Shown: positions 8,453 to 17,578, counted from the stretch's first letter. The stretch: 64,000 nucleotides of DNA from CAWEQO01 sp963811225 (GCA_963811225.1 CAWEQO010000012.1:310001-374000); one strand, 5' to 3'. Program-made: numbers and translations. The notes: generated from the letters alone by a model not told the origin.

Positions 8453-10585
8453 TTATTTCCCTGCCCAGCGCAGCGAGATTCGCCCACGGCCGGCCTCGAT
8501 CGACAGGATCTCCACGTCGATCACGTCACCCACTTGCACAGACACGCCCCGCGGCATTTGGCTGCGATGCATCAGGCCGTCGTGCTTGACCCCGATGTCG
8601 ATAAACGTGCCAAAATCAACCACATTGCGCACGGTGCCCTTCAGCGCCATGCCCGGTTTCAGGTCGTCCATCGAGAGCACGTCGCTGCGCAGGATCGGCG
8701 TCGGCAAGTCCTGGCGAGGGTCACGCCCCGGCCTGACAAGCTGCTCGAAGATGTCCTCCAGGGTCGGCACACCTGTGCCCAGCTCGGCTGCCAGCGCTTC
8801 CATGCTCGTCCGGCGCTTCAAGTCGGTCAGTGATTGCTTCTTCTCTTCAGCGGCTGCATTCAGGCCTACACCGGCTTTCGTCAGCACCGCTTCGGCGGCT
8901 TTGTAAGATTCCGGATGAATGGCGCTGGTATCCAAGGGGTTCTTGCCGTCACGAATGCGCAGGAATCCGGCCGACTGTTCGAATGCTTTAGCGCCCAGGC
9001 CGGAAACCTTCAAGAGCTGCTTGCGCTCCTGGAAGGGGCCGTTCTCTTCACGGAACGCAACGATCCGCTCGGCCAGCTTGGGCCCAATCCCGGCGACGTG
9101 TGTCAGCAGGGCCGGGGAGGCAGTATTGACCTCCACGCCCACCTGATTGACAACGCTCTCGACCACGTCGTCCAGGGTCTCCGACAGCCTGGTCTGGTTG
9201 ACGTCGTGCTGGTACATCCCGACCCCAATCGCTTTGGGCTCGATCTTGACCAACTCGGCCAACGGGTCTTGCGCTCGCCGGGCAATCGAGACTGCGCCCC
9301 GGATGCTCACATCCAGGTTTGGCATCTCGGCCCGCGCGAGCGGGCTGGCGCTGTAGACGCTCGCCCCGGCTTCGCTAACAATCAGGTAATGGACGCCCTG
9401 CACCTGGTGGATCAGCTCGGCCGCCAGCTGTTCGGTCTCACGGGAGGCGGTACCGTTGCCGATGGTGATCAGGGTCACATGGTGCCGCTGCACCAGCCCC
9501 TTGAGCGTTTCAAGCGCATCCTTCCAGCGCTTCTGCGGCTCATGCGGGTAGATCGTGCCGGTATCCAGCAGCTTGCCGGTCGGGTCGACCACCGCCAGCT
9601 TGGTGCCGGTACGGAAGCCGGGATCGAGCCCCAGCACGGTGTGCCCGGCCAGCGGCGGCTGTCCAAGCAGCGAGCGCAGGTTCGAGGCGAAAACCGAGAT
9701 GGCATGGGCTTCGGCTTGCTCGGTCAGTGACCGGCGCACATCCCGCTCAATGGCAGGCAGCAGCAGCCGCTCGGCCGAATCGACAATCGCCAGCTGGAGC
9801 TGCTCGTAAAACGGTGAGCGCTGATCCTGGCGGAAGCACATCCCCACCGCGCCGCGCCAGTCGCGCTCCTCGATCCCCAGCTTGACCCGCAGCACGTTCT
9901 CCTCTTCGCCGCGGTTGATCGCCAGCGCCTGGTGTGGGCGCAGCTTGTCCACCCGGTATTCGGCCTGGTAGTAAACCTGGTACACCTGGCGATCATCCTC
10001 GGCCCCGTCGATCTTTTCAGATCGCAGTACGCTCCACTGCCTGGCCCGCTCACGGGTGAGGCGGCGCACCTCGGCGTTGTCACTGACCGCCTCGGCGACG
10101 ATGTCGCGGGCGCCTTCCAGGGCCTCTTCCACCGTGGAAACATTCTCGTTCAAGTAAGCCTGGGCGGCGTCTTCCGGCGTTTGCCTGCCGAGCGGCTGCG
10201 CAAGGATCAGATCTGCCAACCCCTGCAGCCCCTTCTCGCGTGCCATTCCGGCCCGGGTGCGGCGTTTGGGCTTATACGGCTGATACAGGTCTTCCAATGC
10301 GGTCAGGGTCTCGGCGCCGAGCAATTTCTGTTTCAGTTCAGGCGTGAGCTTGCCCTGCTCCTCGATGCTCGCCAGGATGGACTTCCGGCGCTCGTCTAGC
10401 CCCCGCAGGCGTTCGATTTGCGCGGCGATTTCACGGATCTGCTCCTCATCCAGCGAGCCAGTCTTCTCTTTACGGTAGCGGGCGATAAACGGGACGGTAT
10501 TGCCGCCGTCCAACAGCTCGATCGTATCTTCGACCTGCTTGGGCTTGACGGCTAACAGGGTTGCAATCTGCTGTGCGTGTTGCAT
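8453..10585 (-). CDS. tex: Tex family RNA-binding transcription accessory protein
   Basis: 710 aa, the usual Tex length. In order: an N-terminal helical domain beginning with a helix-turn-helix segment and VPFIARYRKEKTGSLDEEQ (about 30-50), a YqgF/RNase H-like domain (GLDPGFRTGTKLAVVD, about 320), a helix-hairpin-helix region (LLTHVAGIGPKLAERIV, about 495-511) and a C-terminal S1 domain (about 640-705, GTVRNVVDFGTFIDIGV). Tex binds RNA and influences transcription elongation in bacteria; its precise role is unsettled. SD AAGGAAAAT precedes the ATG. The small unknown gene 10605-11024 lies 19 bases upstream on the same strand and is probably in the same operon. Confidence 0.95.
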   Translation of the reverse strand: MQHAQQIATLLAVKPKQVEDTIELLDGGNTVPFIARYRKEKTGSLDEEQIREIAAQIERLRGLDERRKSILASIEEQGKLTPELKQKLLGAETLTALEDLYQPYKPKRRTRAGMAREKGLQGLADLILAQPLGRQTPEDAAQAYLNENVSTVEEALEGARDIVAEAVSDNAEVRRLTRERARQWSVLRSEKIDGAEDDRQVYQVYYQAEYRVDKLRPHQALAINRGEEENVLRVKLGIEERDWRGAVGMCFRQDQRSPFYEQLQLAIVDSAERLLLPAIERDVRRSLTEQAEAHAISVFASNLRSLLGQPPLAGHTVLGLDPGFRTGTKLAVVDPTGKLLDTGTIYPHEPQKRWKDALETLKGLVQRHHVTLITIGNGTASRETEQLAAELIHQVQGVHYLIVSEAGASVYSASPLARAEMPNLDVSIRGAVSIARRAQDPLAELVKIEPKAIGVGMYQHDVNQTRLSETLDDVVESVVNQVGVEVNTASPALLTHVAGIGPKLAERIVAFREENGPFQERKQLLKVSGLGAKAFEQSAGFLRIRDGKNPLDTSAIHPESYKAAEAVLTKAGVGLNAAAEEKKQSLTDLKRRTSMEALAAELGTGVPTLEDIFEQLVRPGRDPRQDLPTPILRSDVLSMDDLKPGMALKGTVRNVVDFGTFIDIGVKHDGLMHRSQMPRGVSVQVGDVIDVEILSIEAGRGRISLRWAGK

Positions 10586-10604
10586 ATTTTCCTTCTATCG
10601 GATG

Positions 10605-11024
10605 CTATTGAGTAGATGTCTTCAGCAGCTTCCAGGCGTCCACCCACGGAGTACCCAGGCGGTGGCGCTGTGGAACGTCGACATTCATCAGTTTTTGTGC
10701 GATCTGGGCAGCGGTCATCGCTACTGTGGCCCAGTCGTCCTCCAATACGGCCTGTTTCATCTTATCCGAGCTGCGGCCGGCCCATTCCCACTCCATGCGG
10801 AACCGGTCGGCTTTGACCCAGTAGCCGCGCTTCTCCCAGGCGGCGACGGAAGCGTCGATGGTCGCGTGAATTTCTTGCAAAGCCAGGGAGATGAAGGCTG
10901 CCAGGTCCCGGCTGTGCTCGTCCGGCTCCGTCTGGCGCATCAGTTCTCGTAACGCCAGCACAACCGCCCGTGTCAGTCGGGTGCGATCCTTGGCGGCGGT
11001 TTCAGTTTTAATTAGACGGCTCAA
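10605..11024 (-). CDS. Conserved-looking protein of unknown function, 139 aa
   Basis: No family recognised. The protein is soluble, helical and rich in charged residues, with a central E-K-R-G-Y-W-V-K-A-D-R-F-R-M-E-W-E-W-A stretch (about residues 65-83) and no signal or membrane segment. The start is set at TTG 11024: GGAGG lies five bases ahead of it, while the nearby ATG in the overlapping frame meets a stop after six codons and the longer open frame has no SD. It lies just upstream of tex, so a link to RNA metabolism is possible but only by position. Confidence 0.6.
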   Translation of the reverse strand: MSRLIKTETAAKDRTRLTRAVVLALRELMRQTEPDEHSRDLAAFISLALQEIHATIDASVAAWEKRGYWVKADRFRMEWEWAGRSSDKMKQAVLEDDWATVAMTAAQIAQKLMNVDVPQRHRLGTPWVDAWKLLKTSTQ

Positions 11025-11062
11025 GCATACCTCCAAAATCCAGTTCGTTTTACGACGGAGAG

Positions 11063-11071
11063 ATTATATCA
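11063..11071 (-). promoter_or_regulatory. Extended -10 promoter for the unknown gene and tex
   Basis: On the minus strand TGATATAAT, a full extended -10 element, lies 39 bases upstream of the TTG start. No -35 match is visible, which is common with extended -10 promoters. Confidence 0.4.
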
Positions 11072-11181
11072 TTACCCTGCCAACACGCTCTTCCCCTTTC
11101 TAGGTAAAATAGAGGTGCAGTGTGAGCGGGGGGATGCTGCCAGGTATCCAAGTAATCATCGGAGTATAGAGGCGAGGACTG

Positions 11182-12357
11182 ATGCGAATTGCAATCTTCA
11201 GCAATGCTTACAAACCATCCATCAGCGGCGTCGTTCGCTCAATGCTGCTGTTTCGCCAGGGGCTGAAGGACGCAGGGCACGAGGCAGCTGTTATTGCCCC
11301 GGAATATACCAATTACGAGGACGATGAGCCTTATATTTTCCGCTTTCCGGCCATCGATCTGACTTCGCAGGTGGACCTGTCGCTGCTGATTCCAATCAAG
11401 GGGCTGATGACCCCCACCATCAACGGCATCCGCCCGGACGTGATCCACAGCCAGCACATGATCGTGATGGGCAACCTGGCGGCGACCTTCGCCCGCGAGC
11501 GCAAAGTGCCGCTGGTGTTCACCTTCCATTCACTGTATGATGAATATGCGCAAAAATACGTCCCGATTGCACCCGGTCTGGCCGGCGCAGTGGTGGATGA
11601 AGTGGTGTCCCGCTATCTACTGCATTGTACCCATATCATCGCTCCCTCTCCCAGCATCCGCAGTCTGATCCTTGAAAAGTACGAGGTCGATGCGCCGGTG
11701 ACGGTCATTCCCACCCCGGTCGACCTCGATAACTACACGCACTTATGCCCCGAGCAGGTGCGCATCAAGCTGGGCCTGGAACGGGCGGAGATCCTGCTCT
11801 ACCTCGGTCGGCTGTCCGAGGAGAAGAACCTGGACCTGCTGTTGGACACGATCGCCATCCTCTGTCGTCAGCGTCCCAACACGCATCTGCTGCTGGTCGG
11901 CAAAGGCCCCATCGAAAATCAGCTGCGCAAGCAGGCTGAAAAGCTAGGTATCGTGTCGCGCGTGCATTTCTATGGCGCTATTCCCTACCAAGAAGTTGCC
12001 AATTTTGTCGCCGCCGCCGATCTGTTCGTGTTCCCCTCGAGGGTCGAAACGCAGGGACTGGTGCTGGTCGAGGCTATGGCGGCAGGGACGCCAGTGGTGG
12101 CGGTGGATTGCCCCAGCTCACGCGACATTGTCTCAAAGGGCGGCGGAGTGATCACCCCTGCTAAAGAGCAGGATTTCGCCTCAGCCATTATCCGGCTGCT
12201 GGACGATCCTCAGCGCCTGCGGGCGCTCAGTCTCGAAGCTTTTCAAAACGCTAAACGCTACGACATCCACTCCGCGACCCATAAACTCATTGAGGTTTAC
12301 CAGGAATCCATCGAGCGCAGCGCCGCCAGGTGGCAGAGGATATCGCAAGAGGCGTAA
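11182..12357 (+). CDS. GT4 family glycosyltransferase
   Basis: 391 aa GT-B enzyme. The N-terminal half starts with MRIAIFSNAYKPSISGV, the usual acceptor-side loop in diacylglycerol glucosyltransferases and mannosyltransferases; H in IHSQH and FTFHSLYDEYA (about 94-120) matches the lipid-glycosyltransferase group. The C-terminal half has the retaining E-x7-E motif (ETQGLVLVE, about residues 288-296) and the LLYLGRLSEEKN strand that opens the nucleotide-sugar domain. It most likely transfers glucose, galactose or mannose to a membrane lipid such as diacylglycerol, acting at the inner face. The dus gene begins five bases after its stop, and the ABC exporter follows, so the three may form one operon. 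Confidence 0.8.
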   Translation: MRIAIFSNAYKPSISGVVRSMLLFRQGLKDAGHEAAVIAPEYTNYEDDEPYIFRFPAIDLTSQVDLSLLIPIKGLMTPTINGIRPDVIHSQHMIVMGNLAATFARERKVPLVFTFHSLYDEYAQKYVPIAPGLAGAVVDEVVSRYLLHCTHIIAPSPSIRSLILEKYEVDAPVTVIPTPVDLDNYTHLCPEQVRIKLGLERAEILLYLGRLSEEKNLDLLLDTIAILCRQRPNTHLLLVGKGPIENQLRKQAEKLGIVSRVHFYGAIPYQEVANFVAAADLFVFPSRVETQGLVLVEAMAAGTPVVAVDCPSSRDIVSKGGGVITPAKEQDFASAIIRLLDDPQRLRALSLEAFQNAKRYDIHSATHKLIEVYQESIERSAARWQRISQEA

Positions 12358-12361
12358 GCCA

Positions 12362-13396
12362 ATGCCGGATCGAGAGTTTTTCGGACGATCCATGTCCGAA
12401 TTCTATGATAAACTTTTGGGCATGGAAAATCGACAAACAGCGCCCTCCTTCCGGGTGGGCGATATTCCCGTTTACGGCGACTTGATCCTCTCTCCGATGG
12501 ATGGGCTCTCCAGCCTGCCGTTCCGCTCGCTGGCGCGCTCGCTCGGCTCAGCCATGAGTTACACCGAGTTCATCAACGCCCGGGATGTGGTCTTCGGGCA
12601 CCCGCACCTCGAACGCAAACTGACTTATCTTGAATGGGAGCGGCCGGTCGTGTTCCAGGTGTTCGACAGTGACCCCGACCTGATCCTCAAAGCTGTGCTG
12701 AAGCTGATGGACTACCGTCCAGACATCATCGATGTCAATATGGGCTGCCCCGACAAGAGCGTCTCGGGCCGCGGCGCGGGGGTAGGCTTGATGCGCACGC
12801 CCGAGAAAATTGAGCGTATCTTCTCCATGCTCACAAAAGAGCTGGACGTGCCGGTGACCGGCAAGATCCGCCTGGGATGGGACGATGACAGCCGCAACTA
12901 CATGCAAGTCGCCCGCCTCGTCGAAGACAACGGTGGCAAATTGCTGGCGGTGCACGGACGCACGAAGGTGCAAAGCTATGGCGGCGAGGCAGATTGGGAG
13001 CCAATCGCCGAGATCAAGCAAGCCTTGTCGATTCCAGTCATCGGCAACGGCGACGTGCGCACTGTGGCCGACATCGAGCGCATGAAGCAGTATACCGGCT
13101 GCGACGGCGTGATGATCGCCCGCGGGGCGTTGAACAACCCCTGGATCTTCCAGCGTCTCGATCGGCACGAGGCGCCGCCCGAACAGGTATTTGCGACCAT
13201 GCACGAACACCTGCAAAAGAACATGGATTTCTACGGCCCGCAGTCCGGGTTAGTGCAGTTCCGTAAGTACACGGCCAGGATCCTGCAGCCCTTGAACCTC
13301 GACAAAGCTCGCCGCTTGCAGCTGCTGACCTGCGAGGATCCGGCGGAATTTCTGAAACTTCTCGAAGAGACGCTTGGCCTTCGTCAGGCAGTTTGA
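12362..13396 (+). CDS. dus: tRNA-dihydrouridine synthase
   Basis: 344 aa. The N-terminal FMN-binding TIM barrel shows the family motifs LSPMDGLSSLPFRSLA (about 41-56), VFQVFDSDPD, the catalytic loop NMGCPDKSVSGRGAG with Cys that protonates uridine, KIRLGWDD, and the FMN-phosphate motif GNGDVRT with GVMIARGALNNPWIF. The enzyme reduces uridine to dihydrouridine in tRNA loops using NADPH. Which position it modifies cannot be told. The start ATG 12362 lies five bases after the glycosyltransferase stop with AGAGG about nine bases ahead; ATG 12422 is an alternative. Confidence 0.9.
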   Translation: MPDREFFGRSMSEFYDKLLGMENRQTAPSFRVGDIPVYGDLILSPMDGLSSLPFRSLARSLGSAMSYTEFINARDVVFGHPHLERKLTYLEWERPVVFQVFDSDPDLILKAVLKLMDYRPDIIDVNMGCPDKSVSGRGAGVGLMRTPEKIERIFSMLTKELDVPVTGKIRLGWDDDSRNYMQVARLVEDNGGKLLAVHGRTKVQSYGGEADWEPIAEIKQALSIPVIGNGDVRTVADIERMKQYTGCDGVMIARGALNNPWIFQRLDRHEAPPEQVFATMHEHLQKNMDFYGPQSGLVQFRKYTARILQPLNLDKARRLQLLTCEDPAEFLKLLEETLGLRQAV

Positions 13397-13435
13397 TGCG
13401 CAATTGAAAATAGCAATCGATAAAAGGATGAATTG

Positions 13436-15367
13436 ATGGGATTTCATGGTGGTGGTTGGTGGAGTATCATTAGCGCTCCGGCTGAAAAACCGAAAGTGAC
13501 ACGCTCGCTGTTGAAACGCGTCTTGGCTTACGGGCGCCCGTATCGCTGGCAAATCATTATTATGCTCGGGGCAATCCTGATCAGCACCGGGCTGACTTTG
13601 CTCACCCCGCTGATCTTGCGCGACTTGATCGACCGGACCATCCCGTCCGGTGATGTGAACCGTCTGGTGCTCCTGGCGCTGGCCCTGCTGCTGATCCCCT
13701 CCCTGGGCGGCGGCATTGCTGTGATCCAGCGCCGCCTGAACGCCACCGTCGGCGAGGGTGTGATCTACGACCTGCGCGTGGCGCTTTACAATCACCTCCA
13801 ACGCATGTCGCTGCGCTTCTTCACCAACACCAAAGTCGGTGAGCTGATGAGCCGCCTCAACAACGATGTGGTCGGCGCGCAGAACGCCATCAGCAACACC
13901 ATCGTCAACATGGTCACCAACATCGTCCAGGCCGTGGCCGTGCTGGCGGTCATGCTCACCCTCGAATGGCGCCTGACCTTGATCAGTGTGGCGATCTTAC
14001 CGCTGTTCATCCTGACTGCCCGGCAGTTGGGTGGACGTCTGCGCACGATCGCCCGTCAGGCGATGGAAGCCAACGCCCGCATGAACGCCACAATGAACGA
14101 GACACTCAACATCGGCGGCACCCTGCTGGTCAAGCTGTTCAGCCGGGTGGAGGTGGAGACGCAGCGCTTCCAGCAATTGGCCGGGCGCGTGCGCGACGTC
14201 GGCATCTGGCGGGCCGTGACCGGGGTAACCTTCTTCATGATTATCGGGCTGCTCAGCGCGATCGGCACGGCGCTGGTGTATGGCATCGGCGGTTACCTCG
14301 TCATCCGCGGCGCCTTCACCATTGGCACGATTGTGGCCTTTGGCGCCTACCTGACCAGCCTGTACAGCTCACTGCAGGGTTTAGCGAATGCTCCGGTCGA
14401 GTTCGCCACTTCTATCGTCAGCTTTGAGCGTGTGTTCGAGGTGATCGACCTGCCCCTGGATATCCGCGAGCAGCCGGACGCCGTCGAGCTGCAGCGTGCA
14501 GCGGGAGAGCTGGAATTCGATCGGGTATCGTTTAAATATCAGGCCGGGGAGAAAAGCCCGCTCTCACAAGTGCAGCGCTACGGCCGCATGGACACCATCG
14601 ATGCAGTCTTCTCCGAAGGCAAGCCCGGCGAACGGGACGAAGAGGCCCAGGCCCACAGCCAGGCGCGCGATGCCGCCCTGGAGGACGTCTCCTTCATGGT
14701 CCATCCTGGCCAGTTGGTGGCGCTGGTGGGTCCCAGCGGAGCGGGGAAGACCACGCTGACTTACCTGATCCCTCGTCTATACGATCCCATCGACGGTTGC
14801 ATCCGCATCGACGGGCACGATCTGCGCGACGTCACGCTGAAATCGCTGGCCGACCAGATCGGTATGGTCACCCAAGAGACGCACATGTTCCACGACACGA
14901 TCCGCACCAACCTGATGTACGCCAAACTGGATGCCACCCAAGACGAGATCATCGCTGCAGCCAAGGCGGCCAACATCCACAATTTCATCCGCGATCTGCC
15001 CGACGGCTACGATACGGTGGTCGGCGAGCGCGGTTACCGCTTGAGCGGTGGTGAGAAGCAGCGCATCGCCCTGGCGCGGGTGATCTTGAAAGACCCACAG
15101 ATCCTGGTGCTGGACGAAGCCACCAGCCACCTGGACAGCGAATCCGAAGCCCTCATCCAGGAAGCGCTCAAACGAGTCATGGCCGGTCGCACCAGCATCG
15201 TGATCGCTCACCGCCTCTCCACCATCCTGGCCGCCGATCTGATCCTGGTAATGGACCGCGGCCGCATCGTCGAGCGCGGCACCCATGCCGAGCTTCTGGC
15301 GCTGAACGGCGTATATGCCCAGCTGTACGAGACGCAGTTCAACTCGGAAAAGAGATCGGTTGCTTAG
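13436..15367 (+). CDS. ABC exporter (MsbA/LmrA type) with an insertion in the ATPase domain
   Basis: 643 aa, a complete half-transporter that probably forms a homodimer: six-helix membrane domain (about 25-330) then an ATPase with Walker A GPSGAGKTT, signature LSGGEKQRIALAR, Walker B ILVLDEATSHLD and HRLST, all canonical. Between the first strand of the ATPase (VSFKYQ) and the expected LEDVSF there are roughly 45 extra residues (about 372-416) that are polar and charged, whereas the usual gap is about 10. Start at ATG 13436 with SD AAGGATG. It follows dus by 39 bases and is closed by a strong hairpin at 15486-15535. Substrate unknown. Confidence 0.85.
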   Translation: MGFHGGGWWSIISAPAEKPKVTRSLLKRVLAYGRPYRWQIIIMLGAILISTGLTLLTPLILRDLIDRTIPSGDVNRLVLLALALLLIPSLGGGIAVIQRRLNATVGEGVIYDLRVALYNHLQRMSLRFFTNTKVGELMSRLNNDVVGAQNAISNTIVNMVTNIVQAVAVLAVMLTLEWRLTLISVAILPLFILTARQLGGRLRTIARQAMEANARMNATMNETLNIGGTLLVKLFSRVEVETQRFQQLAGRVRDVGIWRAVTGVTFFMIIGLLSAIGTALVYGIGGYLVIRGAFTIGTIVAFGAYLTSLYSSLQGLANAPVEFATSIVSFERVFEVIDLPLDIREQPDAVELQRAAGELEFDRVSFKYQAGEKSPLSQVQRYGRMDTIDAVFSEGKPGERDEEAQAHSQARDAALEDVSFMVHPGQLVALVGPSGAGKTTLTYLIPRLYDPIDGCIRIDGHDLRDVTLKSLADQIGMVTQETHMFHDTIRTNLMYAKLDATQDEIIAAAKAANIHNFIRDLPDGYDTVVGERGYRLSGGEKQRIALARVILKDPQILVLDEATSHLDSESEALIQEALKRVMAGRTSIVIAHRLSTILAADLILVMDRGRIVERGTHAELLALNGVYAQLYETQFNSEKRSVA

Positions 15368-15485
15368 GGCAGTCAGAGAACTGCCGGTGTCCGTCAAAAC
15401 AACGTAACGCTTGCTTAAAACCCCATCTCCGTTCAGGGTTTCCAACGCATTGTCATCCTACTAAAGAGCCTGAAAAAGACAATTG

Positions 15486-15535
15486 AAAGAGAGCAGGCAA
15501 CCCCTCATACTTCGAAGGGGCTGCCTGCTCTCTTT
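15486..15535 (+). terminator. Terminator hairpin after the ABC exporter
   Basis: 20-base arms AAAGAGAGCAGGCAACCCCT and AGGGGCTGCCTGCTCTCTTT with a single mismatch, loop of about ten bases, ending in TTT. It lies 118 bases after the ABC stop codon. The preceding gap holds only a short GGCAGT/ACTGCC dyad. Confidence 0.65.
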
Positions 15536-15592
15536 ACTGCTCATTCCGCATGTTCCAAAATGACGATCACAAAACTCTATAGTTCAATTATA

Positions 15593-15620
15593 TTGACAAC
15601 AAATTAAAATTGGCTAAAAT
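15593..15620 (+). promoter_or_regulatory. Sigma-70-type promoter of the cold-shock gene
   Basis: TTGACA at 15593-15598 and TAAAAT at 15615-15620 with a 16-base spacer. The inferred transcription start near 15627 leaves a leader of about 170 bases before the ATG. Confidence 0.65.
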
Positions 15621-15626
15621 AGAAAG

Positions 15627-15797
15627 TGGCATATGGCTCGTGCGTACTTGTTGAAGTCTGAAGGCGTTATCGTTTGGCTGGCCTCGGAGCCTAACGGGAG
15701 TTTGCTTTAAAAGCAGTGGACCTATCGACTGCGCAGGTTTCGCAATGCCATAAAGTTCGTCAAACAAGTTTCTTTTTTGTAAGGAGTAGGAGTAGCA
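15627..15797 (+). promoter_or_regulatory. Long 5' leader of the cold-shock mRNA
   Basis: About 170 untranslated bases between promoter and start, ending in the SD AAGGAGTAGGAG. No ORF of note. Long leaders of this size act as RNA thermosensors in cspA-type mRNAs of other bacteria; the same role here is inferred from length and gene identity only. Confidence 0.45.
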
Positions 15798-16007
15798 ATG
15801 AGCGAGCGTGTCACCGGCACAGTCAAGTGGTTCAACACAAGCAAAGGCTATGGTTTCATCTCCCGCCCTGGTGGTCCCGATGTCTTTGTCCACTATTCTG
15901 CTATCGCGCAGGAAGGGTTCAAGAATTTAGAAGAGGGCCAGCAGGTAGAGTTTACCATCGAGAAAGGCCCTAAGGGCCTCCAGGCTGCCGACGTTACCAT
16001 CGTGTAG
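15798..16007 (+). CDS. cspA: Cold-shock domain protein
   Basis: 69 aa, a single cold-shock OB-fold. RNP-1-like KGYGFI and RNP-2-like VFVHYS are intact, along with the family opening GTVKWFN. Proteins of this size bind single-stranded RNA and DNA and melt mRNA structure at low temperature. A double SD (AAGGAGTAGGAG) precedes ATG, a strong promoter lies 180 bases upstream, and a terminator follows at 16028, so the gene is a single transcription unit made for high expression. The symbol reflects the family, not proven orthology to E. coli cspA. Confidence 0.95.
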   Translation: MSERVTGTVKWFNTSKGYGFISRPGGPDVFVHYSAIAQEGFKNLEEGQQVEFTIEKGPKGLQAADVTIV

Positions 16008-16027
16008 TCTTCCAAAGAGAAGCATTT

Positions 16028-16065
16028 GGAGAGGCAGCGCGAGGCACCTGCCTCTCCTTTATTTA
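16028..16065 (+). terminator. Intrinsic terminator of the cold-shock gene
   Basis: GGAGAGGCA and TGCCTCTCC arms around a 12-base loop, followed by TTTATTT. A classic rho-independent terminator, 21 bases after the stop codon. Confidence 0.8.
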
Positions 16066-16072
16066 AGAGAGC

Positions 16073-16117
16073 AGAGTGGAGAGGTTAGAACTTTCAGCGT
16101 TCTATTCTCTCCACTCT
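16073..16117 (-). terminator. Imperfect hairpin facing the minus-strand gene
   Basis: AGAGTGGAGAGGTTAGAAC pairs with GTTCTATTCTCTCCACTCT with small bulges. It lies 15 bases past the stop of the minus-strand gene 16132-16407, so it probably terminates the iscS-mnmA operon. Confidence 0.5.
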
Positions 16118-16131
16118 CTGCGTTCTTTCTC

Positions 16132-16407
16132 TCAATGACTTTCTTCCAACTGGATCAGGCTCAGCCAGTGCCCCACGAACAAGAAGATCAGGCTGCCGAT
16201 GGTCCCCGCCCCCACCCGCACCGGGCCGACGCTGGCTAAGGTAAGCCCAACCCACCCGGCAATGAAATGCCCTAACCAGAACCCTGCCCAACTGAGCAGC
16301 AAGTATAGCAGCAGACGCCCAGGTCCGCCGCCCTTCCATAGATGGAACGCGGCGCCGTACAGGGACGAGATCAGGAGTCCGAACAGGAACGCTGGCAAGG
16401 TCATCAT
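16132..16407 (-). CDS. Small integral membrane protein of unknown function, 91 aa
   Basis: No family recognised. About three hydrophobic helices make up most of the chain (roughly residues 3-19, 30-55 and 65-85), separated by a glycine-rich loop (WKGGGPGR). There is no signal peptide cleavage site. The first two codons are both ATG, with GGAG about 10 bases ahead of the first. It is the last gene of the iscS-mnmA run, 48 bases after mnmA, so it may be co-transcribed; nothing else ties it to tRNA thiolation. Confidence 0.6.
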   Translation of the reverse strand: MMTLPAFLFGLLISSLYGAAFHLWKGGGPGRLLLYLLLSWAGFWLGHFIAGWVGLTLASVGPVRVGAGTIGSLIFLFVGHWLSLIQLEESH

Positions 16408-16455
16408 GGCAAGAATCTCCGGAAAGTTCTGTTTGATCGCTTGGTTGCAAGAAGA

Positions 16456-17541
16456 TTACCGGTCGATCACTTCTAAGATCATACCACCACCCAGCGCCGT
16501 CTCTCCATCGTAAGCAACGGCGCGCTGACCCGGTGTGACGTCGCGCAGCGGGTGGTCGAACAGCATCCGCACCCGGTGATCGCCCAGTGGCTCCAGGGTG
16601 GCTGGGGCAAGGGCTGCCTTGTAGCGGATCTTGACCTCTGCCCGCAGCATCTGCTCGGGCTCCTTGCCGGAGATCCAGTTGAAGCCGCCCACGATCACGT
16701 CGCGACTACCAAGCTCGCTCTCCTCACCCACCACCAGGACGTTGTTCTCCAGATCCTTGTGCAGCACATACAGCGGCCGCAGCCCGGTGATACCCAAACC
16801 TTTGCGCTGTCCAATGGTGTAAAAAGCCAATCCACGGTGCCAGCCCAGTTGGTCTCCCTGGCGGTTGACGATGATACCCGGGCGCACCACCTGCGGCATC
16901 TCCCGCTCCAGGAATGCCCGGTAGTCCTCACCGGCCAAAAAGCACAGGTCCTGGCTGTCCGGTTTGCGCGAGACCCCCAGCCCGTATTTCTTCGCCAGCT
17001 CACGCACCTCATCCTTGCGCAGTTCACCCAGCGGGAACATCGTATGCGCCAGCTGTTCCTGGTTCAGCACGCTCAGCACGTACGACTGGTCCTTGCGCTC
17101 GTCGACTGCTTTGACCAGCGCCCGGTTCCCGTCCGGTAAGCAGTGGATGCGAGCGTAGTGACCCGTCGCCAGGAAATCTGCGCCCAGCGCCCGGGCCTGC
17201 TTCATCAGCCGTCCCCAACGTATGTGCTGATTGCAGCGGATGCACGGGTTCGGAGTAACCCCTTGCTCATAGCTTTCCAGGAAGGGCTGCACGACTTCGT
17301 CGTGGAAGGGCTGGCGCACGTCCATCACGTAAAATGGAAAGCCTAAACCACCCGCCACACGCCGGGCAATGCTCATATCATCCGGGGTGCAGCAGCGGTT
17401 CTCACTCTCGAGCTCAGGCTGGCTCCACAGGCGCAACATCATCCCGATCACGTTGTAGCCCTGCTCCTTCAGCAGCGCCGCCGCGACCGAGCTGTCGACC
17501 CCACCGCTCATTGCGATCACTACGGTTGGCAACTCACTCAT
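16456..17541 (-). CDS. mnmA: tRNA-specific 2-thiouridylase MnmA
   Basis: 361 aa. The PP-loop AMSGGVDSSVAA activates the uridine with ATP at about residues 11-22. The two catalytic cysteines are visible: NPCIRC (about residue 100) and DLCFLAG (about 200). It makes 2-thiouridine at wobble position 34 of Lys, Glu and Gln tRNAs using sulfur from a cysteine desulfurase. That desulfurase is the gene immediately upstream, 37 bases away on the same strand, so sulfur donor and acceptor are co-expressed. The start is at ATG 17541, with GGTGG nine bases ahead; a TTG two codons earlier is in frame. Confidence 0.95.
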   Translation of the reverse strand: MSELPTVVIAMSGGVDSSVAAALLKEQGYNVIGMMLRLWSQPELESENRCCTPDDMSIARRVAGGLGFPFYVMDVRQPFHDEVVQPFLESYEQGVTPNPCIRCNQHIRWGRLMKQARALGADFLATGHYARIHCLPDGNRALVKAVDERKDQSYVLSVLNQEQLAHTMFPLGELRKDEVRELAKKYGLGVSRKPDSQDLCFLAGEDYRAFLEREMPQVVRPGIIVNRQGDQLGWHRGLAFYTIGQRKGLGITGLRPLYVLHKDLENNVLVVGEESELGSRDVIVGGFNWISGKEPEQMLRAEVKIRYKAALAPATLEPLGDHRVRMLFDHPLRDVTPGQRAVAYDGETALGGGMILEVIDR

Positions 17542-17578
17542 AATCAACCACCAATAAATTCGAATTTACCTGCACGCT

